A stretch of 64,000 nt of DNA, taken from Moniliophthora roreri (Eukaryota > Basidiomycota > Agaricomycetes > Agaricales > Marasmiaceae). Shown here one piece after another: positions 46,401 to 58,300 of the stretch. The stretch is taken from contig LATX02000112.1 of the NCBI GenBank assembly GCA_001466705.2, positions 620,001 to 684,000 of the forward strand, in the 5' to 3' direction. The translations under genes were made by a program, and so were the position numbers. The notes under the pieces are model-generated. The model made no database searches. It was given only the letters and a program-made list of their open reading frames with translations, and was not told the origin of the DNA. Every line of letters starts with the position of its first letter. Within the stretch, counting starts at the first letter, position 1.

Positions 46401-47110
46401 ACACTCCAACGATTCCAGGATCTGATGACACCTGAAATTCGAATAGAATCGCTGCTGGCCACCCAAGACTTCCTCACGACGATCCAAACGGACACTAATG
46501 GAAATGGCGACTACATTCGGCCAGTGAACTGGGTAGTTTCGGGGAAAGATGGTGTATTGGTGGTTCTTAGTCCCTATGAAGTCAACCAGCTGCTTCCCAG
46601 CATTCGACAAAGCAAGCACGTCCACCTTCACCTTTACACACCGAGAACCACCAAGTTTATGAAGTCCGTCGATGATCTCAAGCTCTATAGCATCCCACCG
46701 CTCCCCTTATCCTGGAAAGCCCCATCGCAAACCGTCCTTGACCTCCTCAACCTTGCTGCTGGTCAACTCTACTTTTCCGACTATCCTGCGTATTCGAGGG
46801 TCTGTGCGTTGCTGGGAATCTGCACGCCAGAGGACCAGAAGAAGAATGTAAGGGTACAGAGTGACGGGTTCATCAGGCCGGAGAATCGGGTCGGCGTTGT
46901 GAAAGAAACCTGTTTGTTCAGTGCAAGTCCTCTGCCGTACTTGAAGATGTTGACTGGATTCAGGAGGAAAGATCAGACGTACGCATCAACGCACCTGGGG
47001 AAGATCTTGCACACGAGATTCCTCCAAAGAGATGCTTTCAACCAAGGTAAGTAATATTATTTGCCGAGAGAAACTGAAGACCGGCTCATTCATTTCCAGA
47101 ATTCGAATGA
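37480..47110 (+). CDS. Giant DUF6606/DUF3638/DUF3645 protein with P-loop-like motif
   Basis: Exons 37480-37753, 37803-38952, 39005-40904, 40954-41034, 41097-47046 and 47100-47110 encode 3121 residues. The N-terminus (YYIINHVFLPPKLPQ) matches the DUF6606 start. Near residue 2067 comes LLQLNMGEGKSAVIVPMVAA, which holds the NMG signature of DUF3638 and a Walker-A-like GEGKSA. About 130 residues on, DVLDESDEILH looks like an acidic Walker-B/DExx box. DUF3645 follows (FGHPDVAILLTCLSYYYGGL). The C-terminal 400 residues include a charged stretch (about 2835-2860). Fungal relatives are often labelled ubiquitin hydrolase, without evidence that I can see; the motifs point rather to an ATPase of helicase type. 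The last exon encodes only EFE and stop. Confidence 0.88.
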
Positions 47111-47507
47111 GAACATCGTAGAACGATGAATTGGTGTATACTTAGCTTTGTAAACTTGTCAACTTGTCCTTATACCAATGAAACTGCCTGTTGAATCCAA
47201 GTCGTCAATTGGAACAAGTCGCTGTAATCGAATGTCCATCATCCGTAACAGCGGACTGGTGTCTGGTCGAGATGTTATAATGTGACGGTCCTCTGTTCTC
47301 ATCCCTTGACCACAGTTGTCATCATCTCGGCTCGATTGCGTCGCCTAGAGCAACCCTCAAAGCCACAGCCCCAAAAATTGAAACCCAAGGCATAGAAAAT
47401 CCATCGGGGGAACATCAAGATGCGCCGAGACGCCTTCGCGACACATTGAACAGGAAATCGTTGTAGTTCCTGTGCAGCAACCAAAACTTGGATCTTGATC
47501 ACATAGA
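47111..47507. promoter_or_regulatory. Intergenic region upstream of kinase/Zn2Cys6 gene
   Basis: Both flanking genes are on the plus strand, so this holds the 3' end of the DUF3638 gene and the promoter of the kinase gene. Minus-strand open frames here (47299-47614) have no family resemblance. Confidence 0.4.
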
Positions 47508-49721
47508 ATGCGAGGGGTACTAGCTGTGGAGGAGCATCTAGGCGACAAGATATTCATTCCAGGCAGAAAGTACGTCCGCCAAACCTTACCTCGTTTTTCA
47601 CTATCAGGGTTCATAAAGACTCAGAGCAGATCCCTTCAGTCCGTTGTCACCTCAGTACACTTCAGCGATCTCAGAGGATCCCCTACCAATCTCTCAAGAT
47701 GTTTCCGTCGTCACTACCACCAAAACCACTTTATCTGTGATTCCACCTCAAACTTCGACCGAAATTCCTCCCTTCACTACGCTGAGCGGAATATTGGAGT
47801 GCATGCAAAGTGGGATCTATACATCCTCGACTGCGTTGAAGTCATTGGACTCGCGATGGGCTCCATCTGTTATAGAAGTTATTCAGACTGTATGTTCACT
47901 ATTATTATTTCTAGATCCGTCGGAAGACTAAGGCCCCAATCAAGCACTTGGACAGTGACCAAAACTATTCCGATGCAACTACACGCGAAGCATGCATTCG
48001 ATATCTTTTGCACTTGAGCAAGCACTTTGGCTCGCTTCCTCGTTCAATGTTCCTCACCAATCTTGCAAAAGATGGGTTTCACCCAGTGACTGGAGGAGGT
48101 TACGCGGTATATTTGTCTGATTTTTCTTGAATCTCGTGGTTGCTTACAGGTCTCTAGGATATATGGAAAGGCACTTATAACCGTACTCGGAATGTCTGCT
48201 TAAAAGTCCTTCGGATATTCATCGCAACGTACAACGCGCAAAAATTAGCGGAGGTGTGCCTCTCCCTCCCTTTGCAAGCTTCCATGACGCAGTTACTGAA
48301 ACTTTGGTGTAGGCACTCAGCGACGAAGTCATGATATGGCGACAGCTTCGCCATCCCAATATCCTCGAACTTATCGGCGTATCAGACGATCTTTTCTACC
48401 CAAGTTTCTGCATTGTGTCACCATGGATGGAGAACGGGACTGTGATAGCGTATACAAAATCTCAAGGATCATCGACGGAGGATAAGATCAGTATGGTGCG
48501 TGCCTGTGTAATTCAGAACCATGTCATTCCTCACTCGACAAGTCTTCCTAGATAATGGAAATATCTCAAGGTATACAATACCTCCACAAGCATCATCCAC
48601 CGGTTGTACATGGCGATATCAAAGGAGTAGGCGCCATATACTAGTTGCGTCGGGGTACACAAGTGGCTCATTTGGACTTCTTCAGGCCAATATCCTCGTT
48701 TCAGACGACGGACAATGCCGCCTTGCAGATTTTGGACTCGCGACGTTCGAAAACGACGACATTGAGACTCCGAAGGAATACATGTGCACAAATCAAGCTG
48801 CCAGACGTGGTTCTGTACCATGGCTCGCGCCCGAGGTGATGAATCCCGACCATGTTGGAATCACGCCTAGAACTTCGAGAGATATCTATGCGGTGGGATG
48901 TACTATCTTCGAAGTAAGTTGAAGCTTATCGGATGAATGTACTTACTGCAGCGCTTACTAGTAATGGCCAGATTCTCACTGGAACATCGCCTTTTTGCGA
49001 CAAGAATGACGTGCGAATCATGGTTGAGGTGTTACAAGGAAGGCGTCCGGAACGACCGCTGGAGTGCCCAGAGTGGCTATGGCAGATTGTGGAATCGTGT
49101 TGGACGGAGAGGGTGTTGCAAAGACTTGGAGCTGATCAGTTGACGCAACGCCTTAACGAGAGGGCGTCAACCCCAAAAATGGACCACGAAGATATAGGCC
49201 TAACGGAGAGCGGCCAGTTTCGTAGGACATATAGGACATCAGGAACCTCAAGAACTCCGCTGGCATGTACCAACTGTAGGCGGCGAAAGGTGAAGTGTGA
49301 CTCTCACCCTGAAGGCCCCTCCAAGCCATGCGAGAGATGTTACCGAAAGCAAATTCATTGCGTATACTTACCTCTACCTACGTCTATTCAACCCGCCACG
49401 CGGAATTTCTACGCCCCTCCATTGAGCCCAAGATGCCAAGTTCCGCCGCCAGTCAGTGAGGTACGGTTCCCGATTGCATCCCACTGCGTTACCACGAAAG
49501 CTTACATTTTGGTTTAGTATCATTCGTTGACGTGTCCTTGTGAGAGGTGTAGAAGAAGTCTAGTTGTGGTGAGCCCGACATATCCTTCCTTGCATAACAT
49601 TTCGCACTTAGAGAACTCGTCACAGTACAATTGGCTCGGCGGGTCCTATCAAGACTATACAGTCCTCGATCATGTATGGAGAGCGTATCGAGAGCGCGAG
49701 CACCGTGAATACAACAGATAG
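47508..49721 (+). CDS. TKL-type protein kinase fused to a C-terminal Zn2Cys6 DNA-binding domain
   Basis: Exons 47508-47569, 47619-47889, 47915-48106, 48158-48253, 48313-48495, 48552-48626, 48686-48913, 48972-49460 and 49518-49721 encode 599 residues. The kinase domain (about 170-430) has the glycine loop TGGGYADIWKG, VCLKVLR (Lys 191), VVHGDIKGANILV (Asp 290, HGD in place of HRD), LADFGLA (Asp 308) and SVPWLAPEV. Without a break, one exon (48972-49460) carries the last kinase helices (WLWQIVESCW), a short linker and a fungal zinc cluster with Cys 468, 471, 478, 489, 492 and 499 (CX2CX6CX10CX2CX6C, ACTNCRRRKVKC). The linker is about 30 residues. The first exon is the least certain part. Fusion of a kinase to this DNA-binding domain is unusual; a nuclear, DNA-directed kinase is an inference. 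Confidence 0.85.
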
Positions 49722-49995
49722 ATGGGGCACGCTAGGTATCTTGCTAAAGAAAAGAACAGAATCACCTCTTGATTCACGTTCGATTGTACATTTTTTCTTT
49801 CGTTCATCGCCTGGTACCGTTAAAACCCCCGCAGCGTTCTCAAACAATACACTACAAGCACACGGATGTCTGGTGAGAACAACTGTGGGTACAATTCCGA
49901 TTTGTATACTGTACATACATTGTACATTGTACATTTATTTTTCCCTGCGTGCAACCTATCTAGCCCAAAAATAACGCGTTTTCCTGCTCACTTGC

Positions 49996-51584
49996 TCATG
50001 GAAACACTACCGCCTTCTTCATATCCGGACAGCCTTGTCTACAAAAAGTCAAGATATGATCTCCCAAAACGCGTTCCGAGAATCCAATTTCACAATAGCA
50101 ATAATAATCTGTTCGTGGCGTTAGCACTTAAGAGCACTCCAAAAACACGCAGGCACGGACTCACATAGCCACTTGCGTTTAAACACCTCGACTTCCTCTC
50201 CCTCTTTACCGATAGCTCCCTTTCCAAGCTCCTTCACCAACGCAGGCCTAATCACCTCTTCAAACGTCTCTAAAAATCTCCTTCTCCACTCTCTCAACGT
50301 TCGTGCGTAATGTGGACCAATATTTTCTACAGAGTCGATTGTAAGGGTACCATTTGAGCCAGCTTGGAGGGTCGTTAGGAGGAGAGTGAGTGTTGGCAAG
50401 AATCCGCCTGGAAAGATCCACTTTTGTATAAAATCCACTTCACGTATATACCTCTCAAAGCGAGCTTCTGGGATGGTTATACTTTGTACGACACCGATAC
50501 CTCGCGTTGGGTGGAGACAAGTGTTGATTCTAGGCGTTTGCGGTGTTCAGTGTTAGCACCTAAAAGGGAAGGCTTTTGCGTACTTCTCCCAATACGTTTG
50601 CAAATACTCTCTTCCCACCGCTTCAACCATTTCTACACTAACCACTCTATCAAACACGCCTTGCCACTCTTTTGGCATTGAACGGTAATCCATCAAATGG
50701 ACTGTGATTCGATCTTGAAGGCCTTGTGCGAGGATAAGTTCTTCTGCGAGGGATTTTTGTTGGGTGCTGAGGGTAAGAGTGTTGATGTGTACATGGGGAT
50801 ATGTCTGAGCGAGGAGAATGGAAAGGGAACCCCATCCTGAACCGATTTCCAGTACGCGAAACGGTGTATCGGAAAAAGGAGGTATACGGAGAAGGGAGAT
50901 GATGTATTTGAGTTTATTCATTTGTGCGGTGTATAGGGGGTCTTCTGCGTCTGCGGCGACTTGGGTGGTGTATGTAGGTGTGGATTTTTGCCCAATACGC
51001 AGAATACCTTGACCACCAGTATACCTCGTATCTCTCCTCTCTCCATCCATCAAATCCCCATCCACCTCGTTCCAAATGGCACAGGAATAAGTCATATCTC
51101 GACTTAGAAATCCCTTGAACATATCATTCGAGATATCATAATGGGCGGAGATGTTACTCCGGCTATTGGACAGGTTATTGACAAAGCGCCAATTGAGGAT
51201 TCTCTGCATACCGCCCAATACCCAGCTACTGGTACCGTCCAAAGTAGCGAGATGGGCACGATTGGCGAGGAAGAGTTTGAATACTTGGATGAGGTCGTCT
51301 GTGGAGACTTCGCCGTACATGTAGGACTCGCTGAAGCCGAGGTCGCCCATGAAGAAGAGACGGAGCCAGAATGTTGGAGAAATGACGCGTAGTTCTACTG
51401 GTGAAGAGGAGGAGGAGCCAAAGGAGTAGACACGGCTGCTGGGGTAGTCGAGGATACGTAAGGAACCGGAACGGATGTTTGACATGACACGTGTTACTGC
51501 TAGTTGTGCGAGGTAGGTAATGTTAGTATAAGTTGAGGAGATGAGTGTGCCCACTGGGCTAGTTGAGGAAGTGGGTTTGGACAT
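49996..51584 (-). CDS. Cyclopropane-fatty-acid-synthase-like SAM methyltransferase
   Basis: Exons 50584-51584, 50165-50529 and 49996-50108 encode 492 residues. The start is the ATG at 51584 (MSKPTSSTSPVG). Typical family motifs follow in order: GDLGFSESYMYGEVSTDDL, SAHYDISNDMFKGFLSRDMT, the SAM-binding loop VLEIGSGWGSLSILLA, VSVEMVEAVGREYLQTYW, EVDFIQKWIFPGGFLPT, and the C-terminal KWLYYYCYCEIGFSERVLGD. The enzyme family uses SAM to modify double bonds of phospholipid acyl chains; basidiomycete members may make branched or cyclopropane chains, so the exact product is open. Family similarity clearly supports both introns. Confidence 0.92.
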
Positions 51585-52075
51585 TGTGGATGGAGGAAGA
51601 GACAAGCAGGTTGGTTTGTTTTATTTTTAAATGGTGTGACCAAGCGGTAAAGACCATAACGATCATGACGACGACAGATCAGAATCTGACAGAAACCAGT
51701 GGGTCCCAGCAGCACAAAACCTTTTTTTTTTGTTTCACCCGCGTCATGCAAGGTCATGTCATAGACAAAATGTCTTTTATAATGACAGTACTGCGGTGAT
51801 ACAACGCTCTTATCGACACCCGCTATCAGCCCGCAACCCTTTGGTGGTTACAGATCATGATGGTGACACTGAACCCCAGTCACTACACTTTTGCAACTGT
51901 CAACTGGGTCCTACACCCCAAACTGGCAAGATCGACATGTCTGCCACGGCGTGTTCGGGCATAGCAATGATATCCGGTATATAGGTGGGCAAGAGTCTAG
52001 ACAGCCAAAAAAAAAAAAAAAACTCTCTTTGTAAAAAAAAGTATCCTCACTAACATACATATACACGAGTCCGAG
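51585..52075. other. Intergenic region with poly-A tract
   Basis: This is the upstream region of the methyltransferase gene and the 3' side of the GH99-like gene. It holds homopolymer runs (a T run near 51723 and an A run at about 52007-52022). No coding exon is supported. Confidence 0.5.
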
Positions 52076-54583
52076 TCACAAAGTAAACTTCTGGCCTATA
52101 TCCGGAAAAGTACCAAAGAAACCTACACCCGAATCTCTTCTTGGCCGACGCTTCACCGAATCCTTTGCCTTGGCCTTTTGAGCTTCCGCTTTCTCCTCGC
52201 GTCTCCTTAGCTCTCTTGCAAGCTCTTCCCGTCTCTCCTTCTTGCTCAGGCTGGAGCTCAGGCTGATATTATCCTTGGGGGTAGGCGACCTCACGTCTTC
52301 CGATCGTCTATTAGGCGCGGGTGTAGGCTCAGCAAAGGACTGCACATGTCTCGATTGAGGTCTCCTTTCCGAAACGGTGGTATTGGCCATGGCCATGGAC
52401 AGACTAACAACTGATGCAGCATCTCCCTTTCTCACGACCTCTGCGGTGGATGGGGGTTCATCCACGCCTGATGCAGCCTCCTCTGCCGGTGCCTCAGTTC
52501 CCGAGTTATGATAAACGTTTGGACCCGAGGGGTTTGTGGGATGATAGCGAGGAGGCTCGTTTGATTTAGCGCTAGCGCTAATGGGTATCGCAGGCAATGG
52601 CCGCAACGGAGGAGGCAATCTCGGTGACACAACCCGGGGGTGCGGCTGCCTTGATTGCAACTCTTGTAATAACAACGTTGTAGAATAGCGAGAAAGAGGA
52701 CTGGATGTAATTTCAGAGTAGGGTGGAGGAGATTGTTCCCCTTCCAGGCTCAGAGAAACTGTAGTCTCACGTCGAGAGCGGGTTTCCCAATGGTTCAAAA
52801 GACCCTGAAGAGGAAATGTGGGTCCGTTCCGAAGCGTCCCACATAGAACGTTCTTAGCCAGTCCACAGATACGCATATACCTGCAATCAAAAAGTCAGTC
52901 TGGCCCCCCAACACCCGAGAAAAAGTACACAACCAATCAGAGGGGATGTTGTATCCGTCTTCATCCAGCGACATCAGCGAATAATGGTGTGAAATTGGGA
53001 GTGATTCCTTTTTCGCTACTGCAGGCATGAGAGCAGTCCCTTCGTCGTATCTGAGTCGGTAATTAGGAAAAAGAAACACATCGTCGAAATAGGCGCTCAA
53101 CTCGTCCCATGAAGCACCATAGAGTACACTGACGCCAGCATCGCAAGCATTATAGATTTGACGCCAAAGAAAACCTTTCGGAACGAAAATGTGAGCTGCC
53201 GACGAGGTATAGCATGCAGACAATGGCCCTACTTCCACCATCTCTCTTGATAGAATTAAAACCCCGTCTTCCTCCGGACTTATTGCAACCCTGTATGCGA
53301 ATATCCTTTAATCCGATTCCCATAGTACCTCAAAAATTCCAACGTCATTCGCTCACCGAACAGCCAGGAAAAACCACTGGTATATAGTCGACATGTCGCC
53401 ACTTTCCAACTCTCTTCCTGTCATGTAACAGTCTGAGATCTTCCCGAAGACGTAGAGTAGCATATTCATCGGCTTCCGCATTATTACTGTAACACCCAAC
53501 TGTCCAAGGAGAGATTGCGTCAAATTCGTTCAGCCAAAGATCAAGAAATTCTGGGTTCGGATCCGCGTCACTATTGCTTGTCCTCCAATGCGATGGAACG
53601 CCAGCAATGATATAAGCTCCACCAGGGGTGGTCCTACGGATGTGGGATACCACTGCTCTCACATGATCTGGATCATGATTCGTGGAAGCAAACCCAAAAC
53701 CTGCGGCCTAATGTGAATCCGAGAAAAGGTTCTATAATGGTAAGGGATAGACTGACCCCAGAGGCAAACGACCGCTCTTCCATCTTCTCTCAAGTAGTTA
53801 GGACTATCGAGAACATGTTCGTCTTGAATTAAATGATCCCAGTCACCTCTCAGGGTTGCCTGTACGATACTGGGGTCAACGCCACTCACGTCGTACCTAA
53901 CTCTCTCAAGTCAAAGACAGTGACAGCAAAAAGTTGGACGGGTATACATCACCGCAAATACCCGGTGCTCCAATTCAGCTGCTACGCGAACGAGTCTTCC
54001 GATGCTGTCGCGCCAATGCAAGGGTTTTCTGTCAGCCGTGGGTATACAATGGCGTAGAGGTCGCTGAAGAAACGCGCCATCAACACCGTGCTTGGCCATC
54101 CAGTGGAAATGACGATGTACAGTCCCAGGACTGCGTGAAGAGAACAATCGAGGATGCGGCTCTCCAGACTTGAGCATGAGTGTTTTAACGGGGAAAAGCT
54201 CGGAAGGAGGGTATTGAGAGACATCTGGCCAAAGATCTGTCGTAGGTTGCCTGTCATTATTGCCTTTGAACCAGTGAGACCATCCATTATCAGCTAAGTG
54301 ATCATGAGCTTCATTGCATGCGCACTTTTGCAGAGGACTCACTGATAGGCGTTCCATCTCCTGGGCAAGTAAACCTAAACGAGCACTCATGAAACGCGGC
54401 CCCGGAAAATGACTGGAGAAGCTACGCACCATCCTTGGTAGCCAACTAGAAACTTGTTGTTGATTGTAGAAGGATCAGCTCTGTACTAATTATTAGGTCG
54501 TTCCAAAAGCCAATGGGCTCTTGGCTGGCTAACCTGCTCATATTTGTCTTAGAACTGCTGAACCCAGCACGATTGTAATCCAT
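52076..54583 (-). CDS. GH71/GH99-like hydrolase-fold protein with disordered tail
   Basis: Ten exons (54534-54583, 54430-54480, 54343-54374, 53948-54293, 53757-53896, 53357-53700, 53239-53290, 53102-53174, 52934-53050, 52076-52880) encode 669 residues. The first 400 residues resemble the GH71/GH99-like barrel of fungi: FLVGYQGWFTCPGDGTPI, DLWPDVSQYPPSELFPV, FHWMAKHGVDGAFLQR, VMYDVSGVDP, GFLWRQIYNACDAGVSVLYG and WDEYDEGTALMPAV. There is no clear signal peptide, which is odd for a secreted glycosidase; the start could be upstream. From about residue 420 comes a 250-residue Pro/Ser-rich tail (SPPPYSEITSS) ending in a charged Lys/Arg/Glu helix (SLSKKERREELARELRRREE). Related glycan-active proteins exist, but the substrate is unknown and catalytic residues were not assigned. 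Confidence 0.85.
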
Positions 54584-56379
54584 CCCGAGACCCCAACTTC
54601 AACCAAATTTGAAGGGACAGGTGGGAGGAAGACAATAGAGTGTGAAAGATAAAGAAGCACCAATTTGGCTACCGCTATATGCTATCCGCTATAAATACCG
54701 AGAATTGAATATACTTGATGTCGACGGACAATGCTAAGTGTACATGTCCATACTTGGGGCCTTTGTCCCATTTCCCGATGCGGTCGAAAAGGCCAGGAAA
54801 CGTTAGAACCTGTGACTGCTCCTTCCTACTACAAGCACAAGTCTGAGTTAGTACTTTGGTGTTTTCTCTGAGAGTCATGGATTCGTGACGATTCTTACCA
54901 TCACACTCATCTGTTCAGTGCTATGTACCACTGATTCACGGTTAGATGAACTGATTGGCGGTTACGTAGATAGGGATTTTGGGCTTTGGGCGTAGCGCTG
55001 GCACAGCGACTTGAGTGACATGTTTGGTATTCTGGAGAGAGAGAGGGAATAGTGTCTTGATTCCAACCTATCGAGATGACGTGAACGCCATACGGTAACG
55101 TACGTTGTAAAAGCGCCGGCGTCGGGGCAGACGCTTTTGAGCGTCAATCATTCATATACAGTGCCAAGCCGTCCCACACGCATTCTACCCTTGAAATCTC
55201 AATGTCAGATGTCTCCCGCTGGCGCCAACCCCTACGCGAAGCTGAACGGTTACACGTCGTCGACATTCATTACTCTGCGACCAACAAAATGCCTAAATAT
55301 GACGCAGGAACTCCGAAAATGGATACGTATGGCACGGACAATATCGTTTCTCGATGCATTCTTTCATGGACGATGTGGGTCAGGGGTATCTCGTTGGGTA
55401 GGACTTTAGGTACGTTGCCTACCAGACTAGTGGACAAAGCATTTTCCCTGACTTGATTGTGAATTACCATGTCAGTTTTGAGGTCTCGTCTTCCTCTAGT
55501 ACATACTACTTGTCGCATTGGCCAAATCTCCACCCCGTACAAATCGGTTCAGTCATCTCATCTGAATGTCCATTTGACTCTGCAACAGAAACCTGCTAGT
55601 GTCCTATAATGGATCGAAGCTGGCCTCGAATTTCATACCTTGGTTTGCATGACAGTTCCCGATGTCAGTAGTCATAGGCTAAGCCGACTTTTTACCGAGT
55701 AATTGTTTAACATCCCTCCTCGTCGTCAACTTCCAAGCTCTGGTCCTTCTGGTATTGCAGGAAGGTCAGATGCTACCAGTGATCTTATCCCTTACGTCGG
55801 TGGATGAACCTCTGCCGAATTCGATGCAGGTTTCATCGGAACTGGGGATACCGAATCGAAACGCCTAGAGGTCTCGCAGTGGCATATGACGACTGTACAG
55901 TGTACGTCGTGGTCAATATCACCCCACTACAAGTATAGAGCCTCGAGATCGAGTTCCGATGGTTCCTCTTCAGACAATTTCCTTCGTTCTCTTCGGTTTT
56001 CTCTTTCTCTATTCCCGACTGCAATCTTGTGACTACCACTGCCAGCTGTGCTCTTGCTCATTGGTCCGGGTGCTTTGCGCTTCGTCTGGCCGGTGAGAAA
56101 GATAATGCAACTTGGCCTTTTTTTCCTGTCTGTCTGTGGGTGATATTCGTGTGGGCGAGGAGTCAGGAACAGTGCAAGGTCCGAGTAAAGGCTGGAGCAG
56201 GTCGTCCGTCGGCCGGTAATCGACACCTGAGCTGTTGGAATTTGGAACTTGATATGCGAGAAAAGTCACTCGGGGGCGCGTCCGACTCTATTCCAAACGC
56301 GAGTTGGAGATTCCTTACCTCCACTCATGAAACGTATAAATACAGTAACATTCAAAGATGACAAGACATGATCGACACA
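54584..56379. other. Gene-poor interval with weak open frames
   Basis: No gene is supported with confidence. A plus-strand open frame starting after an AG near 55406 reads YVAYQTSGQSIFPDLIV, then NYHVSFEVSSSSSTYYLSH and closes near 55600; it lacks a start and a recognised family. A TATAAATA sits at about 54691 on the plus strand. Confidence 0.3.
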
Positions 56380-56930
56380 ATAATTATATGGCAAGTTACA
56401 GTCCGAGCAGAGAACATCGAGCCTGTACTATGAAACCTACCTACCGAGGAAAGAATTATTGGTGTTCCTGACTGCTGGATCGGGTGAGTACCTCTTTCAG
56501 TAAAGAAGGTATTGACAAGTGTCTCCCACATGCTAGGGTCTATTTGTAACGCAAGGGGGGTCCAAAAACTTAATAAGTATACGAGGTCGAAAAAAATTTT
56601 AAGGGCCAAGTGGGGGTGGTACACCCCCCTCCTGCCTTATTGGGTATGTTATCCCCACAGACATATCCAAAAAAGGTAACTCATTTTCCAGGCTCGTCAT
56701 TATTAACCTCCTGTTGCCCTGAAACCCTTGGAACTATGGGTGAAATTCAAATAATGAAGTAAATATGTCAATTTTTGGAGGTCCCAAAGCCCAAAAAAAG
56801 CCTGTCAGAGGCATGATCTGGGCGAGGTCCCAAAAGATTTTTAACGAAGTTCGAGCCCCCCACCCCAGACTGGAAATTTAGGTCCTGCACCCCCCTTGCT
56901 GTAATGTCTAACACCCCGGACGAAACCTTC
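56380..56930. repeat. Low-complexity, repeat-like segment
   Basis: The composition changes sharply: runs of G or C (a 5-bp G run and C runs), a short palindrome GGGGGTG-GTA-CACCCCC at 56612-56628, and A-rich and T-rich stretches. The pattern looks like transposon-derived or LTR-type DNA, but no terminal repeats were found. A minus-strand open frame at 56768-57154 overlaps the right end and has no known family. Confidence 0.3.
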
Positions 56931-58150
56931 TGCAGACGTTGGAGCATTAGATGAAGCGTACACTTGATCCTATGTTGCATGTAGGCTCCTAACGGATCGT
57001 CGTTATCAAGGGCACAACCCTCCATTTTGGATGGCAATCCAAGGATATCTGCTGGATGGGCGCTACTATCAGCGTCTGCGGTTGGGACTGGTTCCCACGA
57101 CGAAAATCTGCCTCTAATTATTTCCACCAGCTCGTGCTCCAGATGTTCTGCCAAGCCGTGGACACTCCGCTAGCTGGGACCTTGAGAAGCCTCTATATGA
57201 TGTTTTAGTACGCTCTTTCGAGACATTGGAGAGACTGGAGGTAGAGGAAGTGTTGTCTGAATTTGGACACGGGTTCAGGTATGGAGGTCAAACGCTCTGA
57301 TGCACCGTTCAATAACTTCCTGTACCCCGTAGATGGACCATGAGCGACGTTTAGCCATTATTTTTTGTCAGAAACCTCCAGGAACTCACAATAGAAGACA
57401 AAAACTCACCTCAGACGTCTCGATTTCGCACATTAGTGTTCGCCGAAATTCCCCCTAGCGCCTCTTTTGCACACTTGATGTATCTGTCGGATAATCCGAG
57501 TCAATCCGATCCGTTAGGAGTTCTAGTTGCATGCACAGAGGGCATCTTCTATGGTCGTGGTTGGCCATTGATCCATGTCTCCGAGGAAATTGGACGACGT
57601 GGTACGATAGAACAAGATGCCGTCGAGACGTCCTCCCAATCCGCCCGCAAACCAAGGCAGATTATCACTTGGCCGTTACGAAACATACTTTCTTGCAATC
57701 AGGCCCCCGAGTCATGATCATCTGCATTGTCTTTCCATCTGTATCCATTACATCTCATCGTTGCTCGTTGCTTCTCATCGACTATGCGCAAATGCATCGA
57801 CCGAACGCACTCAGGGAGAATCTATGGGGAAAAATTATTCTGATTCCCCAGAAGAGTCTCGTCCTTCCGTACTAGGACGAGGCTCTCCAGTAGGAACAAT
57901 ACCCCGCTATAGAAGGATGGGAAGGGTGCAAACTGTCTCATGATACTCTGCATCTCTCTGCCAATTCCCCTGAAAGTTATTGCCTTGGTCGGATTTCGAC
58001 TGCCAAGATCGCCTTAGCTCCATATGCGCATAGTGAAAATCGCTCAAAGGCTGGCTAGCGAGGGAGTATCGACCCTGGACAGACATCGAAGAACCTGCAA
58101 GCACCATTTGACACCCAAGCTGTGATGTTATTCTTCCTCAAGAAGGCGTA
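56931..58150. other. Gene-poor interval with fragmentary open frames
   Basis: Short coding-like bits appear on both strands (plus-strand KPLYDVLVRSFETLERLEVE near 57200; minus-strand LEHELVEIIRGRFSSWEPV near 57130) but cannot be joined into a gene. It is probably decayed sequence. Confidence 0.3.
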
Positions 58151-58300
58151 CGCTAAGCCGTCGCGAGTACAACTCGATCATGAGCTCACTAACGATGGGT
58201 GCGTCAATAGCTTTTGACGTTGGGATCGCCAAGAACGACTTGGATCGCGCGTGTGTGCAAGAAAACACGTTGAATATTTCCGTGGTATTGGGAGAGAATG

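Noticed and set aside
47299..47614. Minus-strand open frames before the kinase gene
   Set aside because: They overlap the first exon of the plus-strand kinase gene and show no domain or signal sequence.
49672..49974. 100-codon plus-strand frame after the kinase/zinc-cluster gene
   Set aside because: A variant splice at 49575/49614 would extend the kinase protein into this frame, but the unspliced frame ending at 49721 reads more naturally (HNISHLENSSQYNWLGGSY), so the shorter end was kept.
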